Shown here: positions 51,451-60,097 of the stretch, piece by piece
Layout of the letters: each line of letters begins with the position of its first letter
Position numbering within the stretch: the stretch's first letter is position 1
From: Mogibacterium sp.
GTDB lineage: Bacteria > Bacillota > Clostridia > Peptostreptococcales > Anaerovoracaceae
Direction of reading: 5' to 3'
Assembly (NCBI GenBank): GCA_017512365.1
Contig: JAFWGQ010000034.1
Location: 1 to 64,000, forward strand
DNA length: 64,000 bases
The notes under the pieces: model-generated
Seen by the model: only the letters and a program-made list of their open reading frames with translations
Told to the model about the DNA's origin: nothing
Database searches by the model: none
Made by a program: the position numbers and the translations under genes

Positions 51451-52890
51451 TCAGAATATCTCGGCGAGCATGCACCTTGCCGAGCCGCCTCCGTATTTTT
51501 CGATGCAGTCCAGGGCGGGTACAATCAGATTCATCTCCGACTCAAGCACCGCGGTCTGGTCCTCTGAAAGACTGTCGTGCGCAGTGCGGGACATGACCAG
51601 GCACGGTTCCCCGTCCCCGCTGCGGAGCTCGAGCATGTTCCCGGCGAAGTGCTCCATCTGATCGATGCTGATCTCCATTATCATCTTTCCCGCATTCCTG
51701 AGAGACTCTCTCACCACTGACCTCTGAACGGGGTCTCTTATCGCTTCCGTGCAGACGACCGCGATCCTGCTCCCGACATGCATCATTACGTTAGTATGGT
51801 ATATCTGAGCTCCGCTCCTGCCGGCGGCGTCAAACAAGAGCGGGCGGTATCCCAGGCGCAGACACAGATATTCCAGCACGGCCGCGCTCGTCCTCGGCGA
51901 TCTGCACGCATAGGCGATCCTGTTCACCCTGTCAAGGACCATGGATCCCGTGCCTTCAAGGAACAGACCCTCGCTCTCGAAGCGAGTGAGATCGACAGTT
52001 CTTCTTACATCAGCGTTCATCCTGACAGCCTCGAGCACAGCCGGATCCCTTTCGAGCCGCCTGTTTTCAGCGAGCATCGGATAGAGCACCAGGGTCCCGT
52101 CGTCATGGACGGAGAACCAGTTGTTCGGAAAGACGGCATCAGGAGTGCGCGGCTCCTCTGTATCCTCCGCAGCGATCACGCTGATCCCGTTCTCTCTCAG
52201 AAGTGCGATATACGCATCCGTCTCCCTGCAGGCCGCCGCGGCTGTGCCGCTCCCCTCTCCTTTTTTCTGAAAGGCGTTGCTTGCGGCTGTCTCTTCATTG
52301 AAGCCGAAGGCGGCCGGTCTGACCATCAGCACGGTGTCTGTCGTCTGCACGGAAGGCCCGGATCCTCTGATGACGCTGTTGTCATACGCCCTGAGTTCGC
52401 AGTTAGCCTGGGAAAAGCACACGAAGTCTTCCCTGTCCATTTCCTCAAAATAGTTGCGTATGATACGGCAGATGCCGCCGTGCGTCACGAGGAGCACGTT
52501 CCTCCCCGCTGTTTCCCTGAGCAGGGAGACCACCCTTGCAGCCATTTCGAAATGCGATTCTGTTCCCGGATATCCCGCGCAGTACTTCCTCTTTGCCTCC
52601 TGAAATCCCCTGTCAGATCTGTCTACGCCCTCGAAGCGCCCGAATTCCTGCTCGATCAGCCTGTCATCGGTCCTGTATCCCGCTCCGGTCTCAGCGGAAA
52701 TGATCTCCGCGGTCTGCCTGGTGCGGCCGAGAGGAGATGCTATGATCTCATCCAGCTCAAGGTCCGCGACCGAGCGCGCCAGTTCACGCGCCTGCCCGGT
52801 CCCTCTGGCGTCAAGGGGTATGTCAGTGCGCCCCAGAACCTTATTCAGAGCGTTCCACTCCGTTTCTCCGTGTCTCGCAACGTAAAGCAT
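51451..52890 (-). CDS. Histidine phosphatase fused to CtlX-type amidinohydrolase
   Basis: 479 residues, two enzymes in one chain. Residues 1-190: phosphoglycerate-mutase-type histidine phosphatase with RHGETEWN at 6-13, EFGRFEGV near 86 and VTHGG near 139. Residues 212-479: CtlX/arginine-deiminase-related hydrolase with FPNNWFSVHDDG near 277, FLEGTGSMVLD near 323, YHTNVMMHVG near 378 and a C-terminal catalytic Cys in SARCMLAEIF. Both catalytic sets look complete. AAAGGAAGCGG precedes the ATG. CtlX hydrolyses citrulline-like ureido or guanidino compounds; the joint substrate is unknown. Confidence 0.88.
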   Translation of the reverse strand: MLYVARHGETEWNALNKVLGRTDIPLDARGTGQARELARSVADLELDEIIASPLGRTRQTAEIISAETGAGYRTDDRLIEQEFGRFEGVDRSDRGFQEAKRKYCAGYPGTESHFEMAARVVSLLRETAGRNVLLVTHGGICRIIRNYFEEMDREDFVCFSQANCELRAYDNSVIRGSGPSVQTTDTVLMVRPAAFGFNEETAASNAFQKKGEGSGTAAAACRETDAYIALLRENGISVIAAEDTEEPRTPDAVFPNNWFSVHDDGTLVLYPMLAENRRLERDPAVLEAVRMNADVRRTVDLTRFESEGLFLEGTGSMVLDRVNRIAYACRSPRTSAAVLEYLCLRLGYRPLLFDAAGRSGAQIYHTNVMMHVGSRIAVVCTEAIRDPVQRSVVRESLRNAGKMIMEISIDQMEHFAGNMLELRSGDGEPCLVMSRTAHDSLSEDQTAVLESEMNLIVPALDCIEKYGGGSARCMLAEIF

Positions 52891-52959
52891 CCGCTTCCTT
52901 TCTGCTGTATCTGCCCGCGATCGCGCGATCCTGCATGATGAAAAAAACACGGACCTGAC

Positions 52960-52988
52960 TTGACACTCACAGCCGGATTTGTTATATT
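52960..52988 (+). promoter_or_regulatory. Promoter of the YgjV gene
   Basis: Perfect -35 TTGACA (52960-52965), 17-base spacer, -10 TATATT (52983-52988). Transcription would begin near 52995, leaving a leader of about 110 bases. Confidence 0.85.
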
Positions 52989-52994
52989 TGCGCC

Positions 52995-53083
52995 TGTCAT
53001 TTATGCCCGTAATCGGACGGGCGATCCACAAACGACCGTAAATCGCACCAATGACACCAGCACGTATCGTGTCATTTTTTTAT
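52995..53083 (+). promoter_or_regulatory. Attenuator leader, candidate riboswitch, of the YgjV gene
   Basis: Segment 1 TGTCATT (52995-53001) can pair with segment 2 AATGACA (53050-53056); segment 2 can instead pair with segment 3 TGTCATT (53070-53076), forming a stem (ATGACAC / GTGTCAT) followed by T7, a terminator. Between segments 1 and 2 lie hairpin GCCCGT-AATCGG-ACGGGC (53005-53022) and a stem GCGAT / ATCGC, making a three-way junction. Mutually exclusive pairing of this kind is the hallmark of transcription-attenuating riboswitches. No known class is recognised. Confidence 0.65.
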
Positions 53084-53104
53084 TGTTTTTGGAGGATCGT
53101 AATA

Positions 53105-53638
53105 ATGAACCTGATACTTATCGGAAACGCCATATCTTTTGCCGGCGCCATGCTCATGGTCGCTGTGGGATTTCTCAAAACGAGAAGGTCCATACTTCTC
53201 ACCCAGTGCTCGATGTTCACTCTGATGGGCACAGCCAACATCATCCTCGGAGGCATGACGGGCGCCATATCATCGCTGGTCAGCATCCTGAGAAACCTGC
53301 TTTGTCTCAAGGGACCTCTTACAGTCCCGATGAAGCTCCTGGTGATAGCCGTACAGGTGATGCTGTCCGCAAGGCTCAACACTCTCGGCTGGATCGGCTG
53401 GCTCCCTATAATATCCGCCTGTTTCTACACATGGATGATCGATGTAAAGGACGAGACCAGGCTCAAGCTGGTACTGATCATCGCCCAGTCCATGTGGTTC
53501 GTCTACGACCTTACGATACAGAACTACGTGGGATTCACCTTCGACATCCTCACGATACTCTCCAACATGTACGGAATAATCAGCCTCAGGGCTTCCCACA
53601 GGGTCGCTCATCACGGCGACGGCGCCGCGGCCATGTAA
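53105..53638 (+). CDS. YgjV-family membrane protein
   Basis: 177 residues with about six hydrophobic helices, an Imp-YgjV (SWEET/PnuC-like clan) protein. The N terminus MNLILIGNAISFAGAMLMVA and the central RNLLCLKGPLT region are typical. GGAGG precedes the ATG. It is likely a small-molecule transporter: a family of unknown substrate placed after an attenuator-type leader. It ends against the convergent kinase gene with GGCC-ATGTAA-GGCC and a T8 run over the stop codon. Confidence 0.85.
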   Translation: MNLILIGNAISFAGAMLMVAVGFLKTRRSILLTQCSMFTLMGTANIILGGMTGAISSLVSILRNLLCLKGPLTVPMKLLVIAVQVMLSARLNTLGWIGWLPIISACFYTWMIDVKDETRLKLVLIIAQSMWFVYDLTIQNYVGFTFDILTILSNMYGIISLRASHRVAHHGDGAAAM

Positions 53639-53649
53639 GGCCGTTTTTT
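53627..53649 (+). terminator. Terminator overlapping the YgjV stop
   Basis: Short stem CGGCC / GGCCG with a 6-base loop containing the stop codon, followed by TTTTTTTT. Confidence 0.65.
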
Positions 53650-56600
53650 TTACTGTTCACGCCTGCCTCTTTCCCAGATCAGCTCCTCCAGCGTCCGGTA
53701 AAGTCTCTCAGGTTCTATAGGCTTTGACAGATGCGCGTTCATGCCCGCCTGCAGCGAACGCTGCACATCTTCATCGAAGGCATTCGCCGTAAGGGCGATT
53801 ATCGGGACCGTTCCGGCATCAGGTCTGTCGAGGGCCCTTATCGCCTGAGCCGCCTCAAGGCCGTCCATCTCAGGCATGCGTATATCCATCAGTATCGCAT
53901 CGTAATATCCCGCAGGGCTGTTCCTGAACATGTCCAGAGCAGCTTTTCCGTTCTCCGCGTGGTCGATCTCCGCCTCGCCCGCCTGTATGATCTTCTTCAT
54001 GATCTCAGCGTTGACTATGACATCTTCGGCCATGAGGATATGCCGCCCCTTCAGTTCAGCCGGTCCTCCCGTTTTGCGCACGTCATTGCCGGCATCTTCG
54101 TCAGCGTGCCCGGATTCGCTGTTGGTCAGCGTGACGACCACCGTAAATTCTGTTCCCGCGCCCTTTTCGGACTCTACGGATATGGTGCCGTTCATGAGCT
54201 CGACGATGCTCTTCGTTATGGCCATGCCGAGTCCCGTGCTGCCGTACTTGCTGTTCCTGCTGCTGTCCTCCTGCGTGAACGGATCGAATATCCTCGGGAT
54301 GAAGGTCTTGTCCATACCCACTCCGGTATCCTTTATGCGGAACCTTATCGAGGAATGATCTTCATATTCAGCCGTCCGCTCTATGCTGAGCGTGACATCC
54401 CCCGGAGGATCAGTGAACTTGACCGCGTTTGAGAGGATGTTTATGAGCACCTGCCTGAGCTTCATGTCGTCACCGATATAGCAGTCGCTGATATCTTCGC
54501 TCACATTGCACTCATAGTGAAGGCCCTTGTCAGCGCACTGAGCCATGACCATGGTATTGATCCGGTCGAGCATTTCCCTGATCGAAAACTCTTCCCTGTG
54601 CAGCACGAGGCGTCCCGATTCTATCCTGCTCATGTCAAGGATATCATTTATGAGGCTCAGCAGATGGCTCGCGCTCTCGTTTATCTTTTCGAGGTATTCG
54701 CGCGTCTCGTCAGGTATCTCGTCATTGCTGAGGGCCAGGCTGTCCAGTCCGATGATGGCGTTCATCGGCGTGCGTATCTCATGGCTCATGTTCGACAGGA
54801 AGGCCGTTTTTGCCTTACTGGCTTCTTCCGCCGTTCCAAGGGCCTCTATGAGGGCCTGGTTCCTCGCCATGGTATCGCGCATCTCCGTATCTATGACCGT
54901 CAGGCCGAGACCGACCGCGTGCACTATGTGATCGTCGCGGTTCTTCGCGTGACGGACGCCGGCCATCCTTATCATCTCGTAATACTCCCTGCCGCTCCTC
55001 TTCACCAGATATCTGTAAGCGATGATCGGCTCGGTCTCCAGAGCCTTGCGTATGTGCTCCGGATCTATGAATGTCAGGAAGCCGTCCCGGTAGCTTTCGG
55101 CAACGTAATTCTCCGCGTACCATGTGAAGCGTTCAAGATACGGGAAATGCACTCCTTCAGGAGTCTGTTCCTGATCATTCGGATCCGCCCTGTAGCAGAC
55201 CGCATCGTCATTGTCCAGGTCGACATGATAGACGCAGCGGTAGTCTGAAGCCAGGGCCGTGATCATCTTGTCCTGCTGCTCGCGGCGCGTCTGCTGTTCA
55301 ACAAGCTTCGCGTTCACTTCCTCCAGCTCCTTACGCGCGTTCTCCTTGTCCTTTATCTCGCGGGAGGAGCGCTTCCTGTCGCGCACCAGGAAGCCGATTA
55401 TGATGCCGGCGACCGCAAGTATCATAAGGCCGAAAAGAACGGCGTTGTCACGTATCATGTCAGTCAGCGAATATGTATACAACTGATCTGTATAATGGTA
55501 AGCCAGGTTCTGAGCGTAGTCGGCTCCCAGGACATTGATTCCCCGGTTCAGAAGCTTGAGCAGTCCCTCGTTCCCTGTCTGCACGCCAAAGCATCTGTCG
55601 TCATCATAGGTCGTCTGCAGCAGGGAAAGTCCCGAATATCTGCTGTTCCTGAGTATGTCATCCGCTCTGAGGCCGTTAAGCGTCGTGCAGCCCGCCTTTC
55701 CGTCCATCACCGCTTTGAGACACGCGTCTATCGACGGATACGCCGTTATCTCCGCGTCGGGATAATGTGTCTTTACAAAATAGTACTGCATGCGGTTGTT
55801 CTCGTTCACCGCGAAATGCTTTGTCTTGTCTTCTGAGAACGCACCCCTGAAGACGAGCTCGGTCGCCGCGGAAACGACAGGCCCTGACTGGAGTATGCCG
55901 TTCTCCTCTGAATAGTACAGGCCTCCTCCCACCGGAAAAGCCGTATCGATCCTGCCCTCTCCGAGCGCCGCCGTCATGTCGTCATAGTTTTCGAAGCTCT
56001 CATATGATACGGACAGATCGTCTATGTCCAGCTCATCCAGCATCTGCGGCACTATATCCTTCACGACGCCTGTTACTTCCCCGGATCCGTCGGTATAGCT
56101 GTACGGGATGTAGTTGTTGAGATATCCGACCCTCAGCTCATCGTGCGAGTCGAGCCACTCTCTTTCCGGTCCGGAAAAGACCCGGCTCGAGATGCTGACC
56201 GGGTAGTACCTGCCCTTCAGGGCATTGACATAGTTCGGTTCATCCGCCGCCAGTTCCGACTGGGCAGCGTTGAGTTTTCTCAGGAGATCCGGTCTCGACC
56301 TGCTTACGCACAGATAGTAGTTTAAGGAACCGAACGCACAGAGAAGCTCCGCGTTGGATCTTCCGTACGCCCCGTCTCCCTCAGCCGCCAGGACATCCAC
56401 CTCGTGCTTATCGAACGCCGCGAACAGCGGTTCATAGTCGCGGAAGGTCACTACTTCCGCCCGGACGCCGCTGCCGTTCAGATAGTCTCTCAGCGCATCC
56501 GCCATGGCGCTGTCGAGGACTCCGATCTTTCTGCCGCTGAGCGTGGCGGGGTCCGCCGTTATCTCATCGTCATCATCGTGCTTTACCAGGTTATAAGTCT

Positions 56601-56997
56601 CGTTCCCCATGGCAGCATCGGGATATCCGATGATGGATCCTCTTTCCTCCGTGCGTGCCAGGCCGGCAAGAAGATCGATCTTTCCGTCCAGGAGCATCTG
56701 ATACAGATCACCGAACTCGCCGTATTCGTATTCATAGCGCCAGCCGGTATATTCCGATATCTTCTGATAGTATTCGTAAGCGTATCCGGTCTTTACGGCG
56801 CCCTCCCGGGCGCCTTCCTCGAACACTTCGTTTTCATAGTAGCCCACCCTCACCGTCTCTTCATCCTGCGCGGCGGCTGAGACGCCGGCAGGGCGGACAA
56901 AAGCCATGCACACGGCAAGACACGCGCACAAGACGATGCGCATCACATTGCCGGATACTCTTTTTTCAACTGTCACGCTTTGTTTTCCCGACATCAT
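53650..56997 (-). CDS. BvgS-like hybrid sensor histidine kinase
   Basis: 1115 residues. Signal/helix (about 20-40), two tandem SBP_bac_3 Venus-flytrap domains (about 45-270 and 278-500), a membrane helix (about 513-535), a coiled coil, a PAS-like region (about 570-700), HisKA with FLSNMSHEIRTPMNAIIGL near 735, HATPase (about 840-955; NILSNAVKF and TGLGMAITKSIVELM) and a receiver domain (about 985-1105; phospho-Asp in ILMDIRMPEMDG). No Hpt domain is seen, so the phosphate must pass to a separate protein. Senses small molecules outside the cell. Confidence 0.94.
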   Translation of the reverse strand: MMSGKQSVTVEKRVSGNVMRIVLCACLAVCMAFVRPAGVSAAAQDEETVRVGYYENEVFEEGAREGAVKTGYAYEYYQKISEYTGWRYEYEYGEFGDLYQMLLDGKIDLLAGLARTEERGSIIGYPDAAMGNETYNLVKHDDDDEITADPATLSGRKIGVLDSAMADALRDYLNGSGVRAEVVTFRDYEPLFAAFDKHEVDVLAAEGDGAYGRSNAELLCAFGSLNYYLCVSRSRPDLLRKLNAAQSELAADEPNYVNALKGRYYPVSISSRVFSGPEREWLDSHDELRVGYLNNYIPYSYTDGSGEVTGVVKDIVPQMLDELDIDDLSVSYESFENYDDMTAALGEGRIDTAFPVGGGLYYSEENGILQSGPVVSAATELVFRGAFSEDKTKHFAVNENNRMQYYFVKTHYPDAEITAYPSIDACLKAVMDGKAGCTTLNGLRADDILRNSRYSGLSLLQTTYDDDRCFGVQTGNEGLLKLLNRGINVLGADYAQNLAYHYTDQLYTYSLTDMIRDNAVLFGLMILAVAGIIIGFLVRDRKRSSREIKDKENARKELEEVNAKLVEQQTRREQQDKMITALASDYRCVYHVDLDNDDAVCYRADPNDQEQTPEGVHFPYLERFTWYAENYVAESYRDGFLTFIDPEHIRKALETEPIIAYRYLVKRSGREYYEMIRMAGVRHAKNRDDHIVHAVGLGLTVIDTEMRDTMARNQALIEALGTAEEASKAKTAFLSNMSHEIRTPMNAIIGLDSLALSNDEIPDETREYLEKINESASHLLSLINDILDMSRIESGRLVLHREEFSIREMLDRINTMVMAQCADKGLHYECNVSEDISDCYIGDDMKLRQVLINILSNAVKFTDPPGDVTLSIERTAEYEDHSSIRFRIKDTGVGMDKTFIPRIFDPFTQEDSSRNSKYGSTGLGMAITKSIVELMNGTISVESEKGAGTEFTVVVTLTNSESGHADEDAGNDVRKTGGPAELKGRHILMAEDVIVNAEIMKKIIQAGEAEIDHAENGKAALDMFRNSPAGYYDAILMDIRMPEMDGLEAAQAIRALDRPDAGTVPIIALTANAFDEDVQRSLQAGMNAHLSKPIEPERLYRTLEELIWERGRREQ

Positions 56998-57099
56998 GTG
57001 CTTACCCGATCTGCTGTATGATCTGTGCGTATCCTTCCGGTCTTCTGCTGTTATTATACCCTATCACGGATATCCTTGCTTTCCCTTTTGCCGGAACAA

Positions 57100-57127
57100 A
57101 GAAAAAAGCACGGCCGTGAGGCCGCGC
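57100..57127 (-). terminator. Terminator of the small membrane protein gene
   Basis: Minus strand: GCGCGGCC-TCAC-GGCCGTGC with one G:T pair, then TTTTTTC. Lies 50 bases past the stop at 57176. Confidence 0.88.
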
Positions 57128-57175
57128 CGCATGTCATGATGATATCCGGCTGCACACGGGGCAGCCGTCTTCCTG

Positions 57176-57355
57176 TCAGAAATATTTTGCAAGCAGATTA
57201 CCGAATGCTTCTCCCAGCGGGACTCTTGCATTCGCGGCTGCGGCACCCAGATCGCTCTGCCCCTGGCTGTTCATGAACAGATATACTGCAACAGCGATGA
57301 TCACGGCAAGAACGATCATCTCGATCACTGTTTTCAACGAATTCTTTTCACTCAT
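57176..57355 (-). CDS. Small single-helix membrane protein, 59 residues
   Basis: A 59-residue protein with an N-terminal basic start (MSEKNSLKT), a transmembrane helix at about 8-28, and a polar C terminus (NSQGQSDLGAAAANARVPLG near 29, ending AKYF). Expression is well supported: -35 TTGTAC, 17-base spacer and -10 TATAAG upstream, AGGAGG before the ATG, and a strong terminator after the stop. No family recognised. It stands alone on the minus strand between the hybrid kinase gene and the metallophosphoesterase gene, so it could be a small regulator or accessory of either. Confidence 0.75.
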   Translation of the reverse strand: MSEKNSLKTVIEMIVLAVIIAVAVYLFMNSQGQSDLGAAAANARVPLGEAFGNLLAKYF

Positions 57356-57378
57356 GGTTCATTCCCTCCTGCCTATAA

Positions 57379-57407
57379 CTTATATCATACCGGCCCCTGC
57401 CGTACAA
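57379..57407 (-). promoter_or_regulatory. Promoter of the small membrane protein gene
   Basis: Minus strand: -35 TTGTAC (57402-57407), 17-base spacer, -10 TATAAG (57379-57384). Confidence 0.6.
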
Positions 57408-57434
57408 GACTCAGGTTCCGGCCGGGGCATTTTT

Positions 57435-58145
57435 TCAGTTGATGCCCCTGAAGCTCCATGTCTCCGTATCGATCATCAGGAACTCCTCCGTTCCGATCGG
57501 CTTTCCCGTCCTGTAGGTCGAGAAAAGATCACAGGACAAAACGCTGCCGCGCCGCTCGAGCTTCTTCACCGGAGTATGCCCGACTACCTGCAGCAGCTCT
57601 GTTTCCCTGTACATCCTGTCCCCGCTGAACTGGGGCCTGAACCATATCGGCGATGCATCATCCCACATCTCATCCCTTCCGAGTCTGTTGAGCCTTTCCA
57701 TAACCGCGCCGGTATCTTCGATGTCCGCATCGCCGGCATGACATTCCGCGAACGACTGAGTGATGCCGCCGTGAACGAAGAGGACATTGTCTATCCTGTG
57801 GACGTATGCCATCCGTCTTTCGACAGGCAGCTCGTTTCTCAGTTCATCGAGTTTTTCATTGACGACATGTATGGCGTCCGGGGAAAAGCCGGTCTCATAC
57901 TGGAGCCACCTGTACGACAGATCGTGGTTGCCGTAGCACCAGAGCGTGTCCGGGAATTCCTTCTGGAAGCGGATGGCCGCATCGAAGGTGTCTTCGTACA
58001 GCTGCAGATCATGCTCTCTGCCCCAGTCATCAGGTATGTCCATCAGGCAGACCGCCCTGTCCGCGACTCCTGTGTCCATTATCTCCATTGCATTGTCGAA
58101 TACCCACGGCTTAAGGTGGACATCCGGTATCACCAGTACTATCAT
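57435..58145 (-). CDS. Metallophosphoesterase
   Basis: Calcineurin-like phosphoesterase of 236 residues. Metal motifs: DVH near 8, a modified second motif MDIPDD near 35 (usual form GDxxD), GNHD near 72, and VHGG near 114 with VGHTP near 190. The family acts on phosphoproteins, nucleotides or polyphosphates; the substrate is not clear. The missing glycine in motif two is worth checking. It starts the minus-strand stretch after trmL, which ends 50 bases upstream. Confidence 0.85.
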   Translation of the reverse strand: MIVLVIPDVHLKPWVFDNAMEIMDTGVADRAVCLMDIPDDWGREHDLQLYEDTFDAAIRFQKEFPDTLWCYGNHDLSYRWLQYETGFSPDAIHVVNEKLDELRNELPVERRMAYVHRIDNVLFVHGGITQSFAECHAGDADIEDTGAVMERLNRLGRDEMWDDASPIWFRPQFSGDRMYRETELLQVVGHTPVKKLERRGSVLSCDLFSTYRTGKPIGTEEFLMIDTETWSFRGIN

Positions 58146-58195
58146 TTGTTATTTATCTCTCCATTCCGCGCTTACGCCGCTCTGTGAATCCTGTC

Positions 58196-58666
58196 CTACT
58201 CCAGTCCCGGGAAGTCCAGCTGCCTCAGCGCCTCAAACAGCACTATGTTCGCCGCGTTCGAAAGATTGAACGATCTCAGGCGGGTATCCCTGCTCATCGG
58301 GATGCGTATCGCCCATTCTTTCCGCGCATCGATGAGCTCGCGCGGAAGGCCGGCTGTCTCGCGCCCGAAAAGTATCATGTCTTCGTCTCTGAACTCTGCC
58401 CGGGTGTAGAGCCTTTCTCCCTTTGTCGTTGCGAGCCACATCCTTCTGTCCCCGTACTCTTCCATAAACCCGGAGAGGCTCTCGTGGATCTCGAGCCTGA
58501 CGTAAGGCCAGTAGTCAAGACCCGCCCGTCTCAGACTTTTTTCATCAAGGCTGAATCCGAGCGGCTTCACCAGATGGAGCACGCTGTCTGTTGCTGCGGC
58601 CGTTCGCGCGATGTTTCCTGTATTCGGAGGTATTTCGGGTTCTACCAGTACGATATGTATAGACAT
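58196..58666 (-). CDS. trmL: tRNA (cytidine/uridine-2'-O-)-methyltransferase TrmL
   Basis: SPOUT methyltransferase of 156 residues that 2'-O-methylates the wobble base of tRNA-Leu. VLVEPEIPPNTGNIARTAAA at 6-25, LVKPLGFSL near 33, LFGRETAGLP near 103 and the knot segment IPMSRDTRLRSFNLSNAANI near 125 with conserved RSFNLSN. Normal length. A 40-base copy of its 5' region is found at 41601. Starts 11 bases after the HAD gene ends, so probably co-transcribed. Confidence 0.95.
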   Translation of the reverse strand: MSIHIVLVEPEIPPNTGNIARTAAATDSVLHLVKPLGFSLDEKSLRRAGLDYWPYVRLEIHESLSGFMEEYGDRRMWLATTKGERLYTRAEFRDEDMILFGRETAGLPRELIDARKEWAIRIPMSRDTRLRSFNLSNAANIVLFEALRQLDFPGLE

Positions 58667-58676
58667 TTATCTTACT

Positions 58677-59345
58677 TTACCATTTCAGGGTGATCAAAGG
58701 TATCTCTTTTGCGCTGTCGATAATAATATCCGCTCTGTACTCCTCCAGCTCCGCTCTCGGCCTGAAGCCCCAGCTCACTCCGACAGCGGTAACTCCGGCA
58801 TTATGCCCGGTCATCATGTCGGTATTCGTATCTCCGAAATACAGGCACTCTTCCTTTTTCGCGCCGTACTTCTCCAGTATCTCAAACACGCCCGAAGGAT
58901 CAGGCTTGATCGGTATCTCATCCGTCTGTCCCTGGATGTGGTCGAAAAAGCCTTTCCCGAATATAGTCTCCACGACGCTCACGGCGCTTTCATGCGGTTT
59001 GTTGGAGAATACGGCGATCCTGATGCCTCTGCTCTTCAGTTCCTCCAGCGCGGGGATGATGCCTTCGTACGGCTCCGCGTGATAGCACGGATCCTCCTGC
59101 ATCCAGTTCCTGCACATGGGAAAGCCTTCCTCCAGATGCGACTCATCGGTATCCCCTGCCGCGGCAAGCGCCCTTTTGAGCGCGTTCTTCAGTCCGTCCC
59201 CGGCAAAATAATTGAACGCTTCTGCAGGCTGCTCCGGCAGTCCGTAGTATGAAAGCGTCATGTTCACCGGTCTCGCAATGGATTCCTGTGTCCTTGCCAG
59301 CGTTCCGTCAAGATCGAATATGCATATTTTTATATTTCCTCCCAT
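58677..59345 (-). CDS. HAD-family phosphatase (phosphoglycolate phosphatase-like)
   Basis: Haloacid dehalogenase-type phosphatase of 222 residues. Motif I IFDLDGTLART at 9-19, a cap domain (about 24-95), motif II VFSNKPHE near 116, motif III lysine in IPIKPDP near 146 and motif IV YFGDTNTDMMTGHNAG near 170. Close to Gph or the pyrophosphatase PpaX. Substrate not determined. The gap of about 250 bases upstream to the PPC gene holds a degraded stretch. Confidence 0.9.
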   Translation of the reverse strand: MGGNIKICIFDLDGTLARTQESIARPVNMTLSYYGLPEQPAEAFNYFAGDGLKNALKRALAAAGDTDESHLEEGFPMCRNWMQEDPCYHAEPYEGIIPALEELKSRGIRIAVFSNKPHESAVSVVETIFGKGFFDHIQGQTDEIPIKPDPSGVFEILEKYGAKKEECLYFGDTNTDMMTGHNAGVTAVGVSWGFRPRAELEEYRADIIIDSAKEIPLITLKW

Positions 59346-59408
59346 GTCCGTCTCCGTTCCGTCCTAAAGTATTATCAGCAGGTTGTTGAGTCCCATTGCC
59401 GGCGAGGA

Positions 59409-59528
59409 TCAGAGCCATCCCGCATACAGCGCGCCCGCCGTTATGCACATCACCGCAGTCAGGATCCACATCAGTCAGAGTCCTGAATCGCCTGCCTCCG
59501 AGAAGCGTATCGGAGACTCTGTGCTGTT
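59409..59528 (-). pseudogene. Possible relic of a sortase-anchored surface protein
   Basis: One minus frame reads FSEAGDSGL, a TGA stop (59475-59477), then LMWILTAVMCITAGALYAGWL and a second stop. A TGDS-like motif followed by a hydrophobic helix is the C-terminal pattern of wall-anchored proteins. No upstream body of such a gene remains. Could be chance; the rest of 59346-59599 holds nothing else. Confidence 0.3.
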
Positions 59529-59599
59529 TTTATCCGGCGTCAGGGACGAAGTCCCGGGCCGGTCCTTTCAGGATCATGCTGTATCGCTGCGAGCCGGGT

Positions 59600-60037
59600 C
59601 TACCTGAAGCTCCAGAAGCCTGTCCCCGTCTCCGGATTGTACTGCCGGTTGATCTTTCCTCCTTTGACCGGTCTCAATTCGATCTCTGCTGTATATAACA
59701 CTGTGATCGATTTGATATGGCCTGCAGAGACGCAGTGTTTATCTCCGTCTTTATATGAGAACACGCCGTGTGTGTGCTGATACAGTCCTTTATGATCATC
59801 GGAGATCACACTCCCTGTAAGCGATACCATTTCCAGCATGCCGCAGATCGTTTGTGTCTCAAAGCTGCCGGTTTCCGGCAGAAACGTCTGTATCTGCGCT
59901 TCGCTGCATCCGCCGATCCCGCTGAATATGGCAGACGGGATCTGTTCTTTCTCACAGATATCCAGGATGCTCCCTATTATCTCATCGCCCTTATCCATCC
60001 GGATATACACCGTGTCGCCGAATTTTCTGTAATCCAT
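59600..60037 (-). CDS. PPC (DUF296) domain protein
   Basis: 145 residues, a single PPC/DUF296 domain. Characteristic pieces: RMDKGDEIIGSILDICEKEQI near 13, SGIGGCSEAQIQ near 39 and HTHGVFSYKDGDKHCVSAGH near 88 with the conserved histidines. In plants the domain is part of AT-hook proteins; bacterial stand-alone forms are of unknown function and form trimers, sometimes with metal. Lies alone between the DUF5662-like and HAD genes on the same strand. Confidence 0.88.
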   Translation of the reverse strand: MDYRKFGDTVYIRMDKGDEIIGSILDICEKEQIPSAIFSGIGGCSEAQIQTFLPETGSFETQTICGMLEMVSLTGSVISDDHKGLYQHTHGVFSYKDGDKHCVSAGHIKSITVLYTAEIELRPVKGGKINRQYNPETGTGFWSFR

Positions 60038-60097
60038 AGTCTTCCTCCTTTTTTATTGTCCCGGATCCTTCATTACAGACCATGATTCTCGATCCTG

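Noticed and set aside
52995-53083. YgjV leader as a purine, TPP, preQ1, ykkC or ZTP riboswitch
   Set aside because: None of the conserved aptamer bases of those classes could be found by eye.
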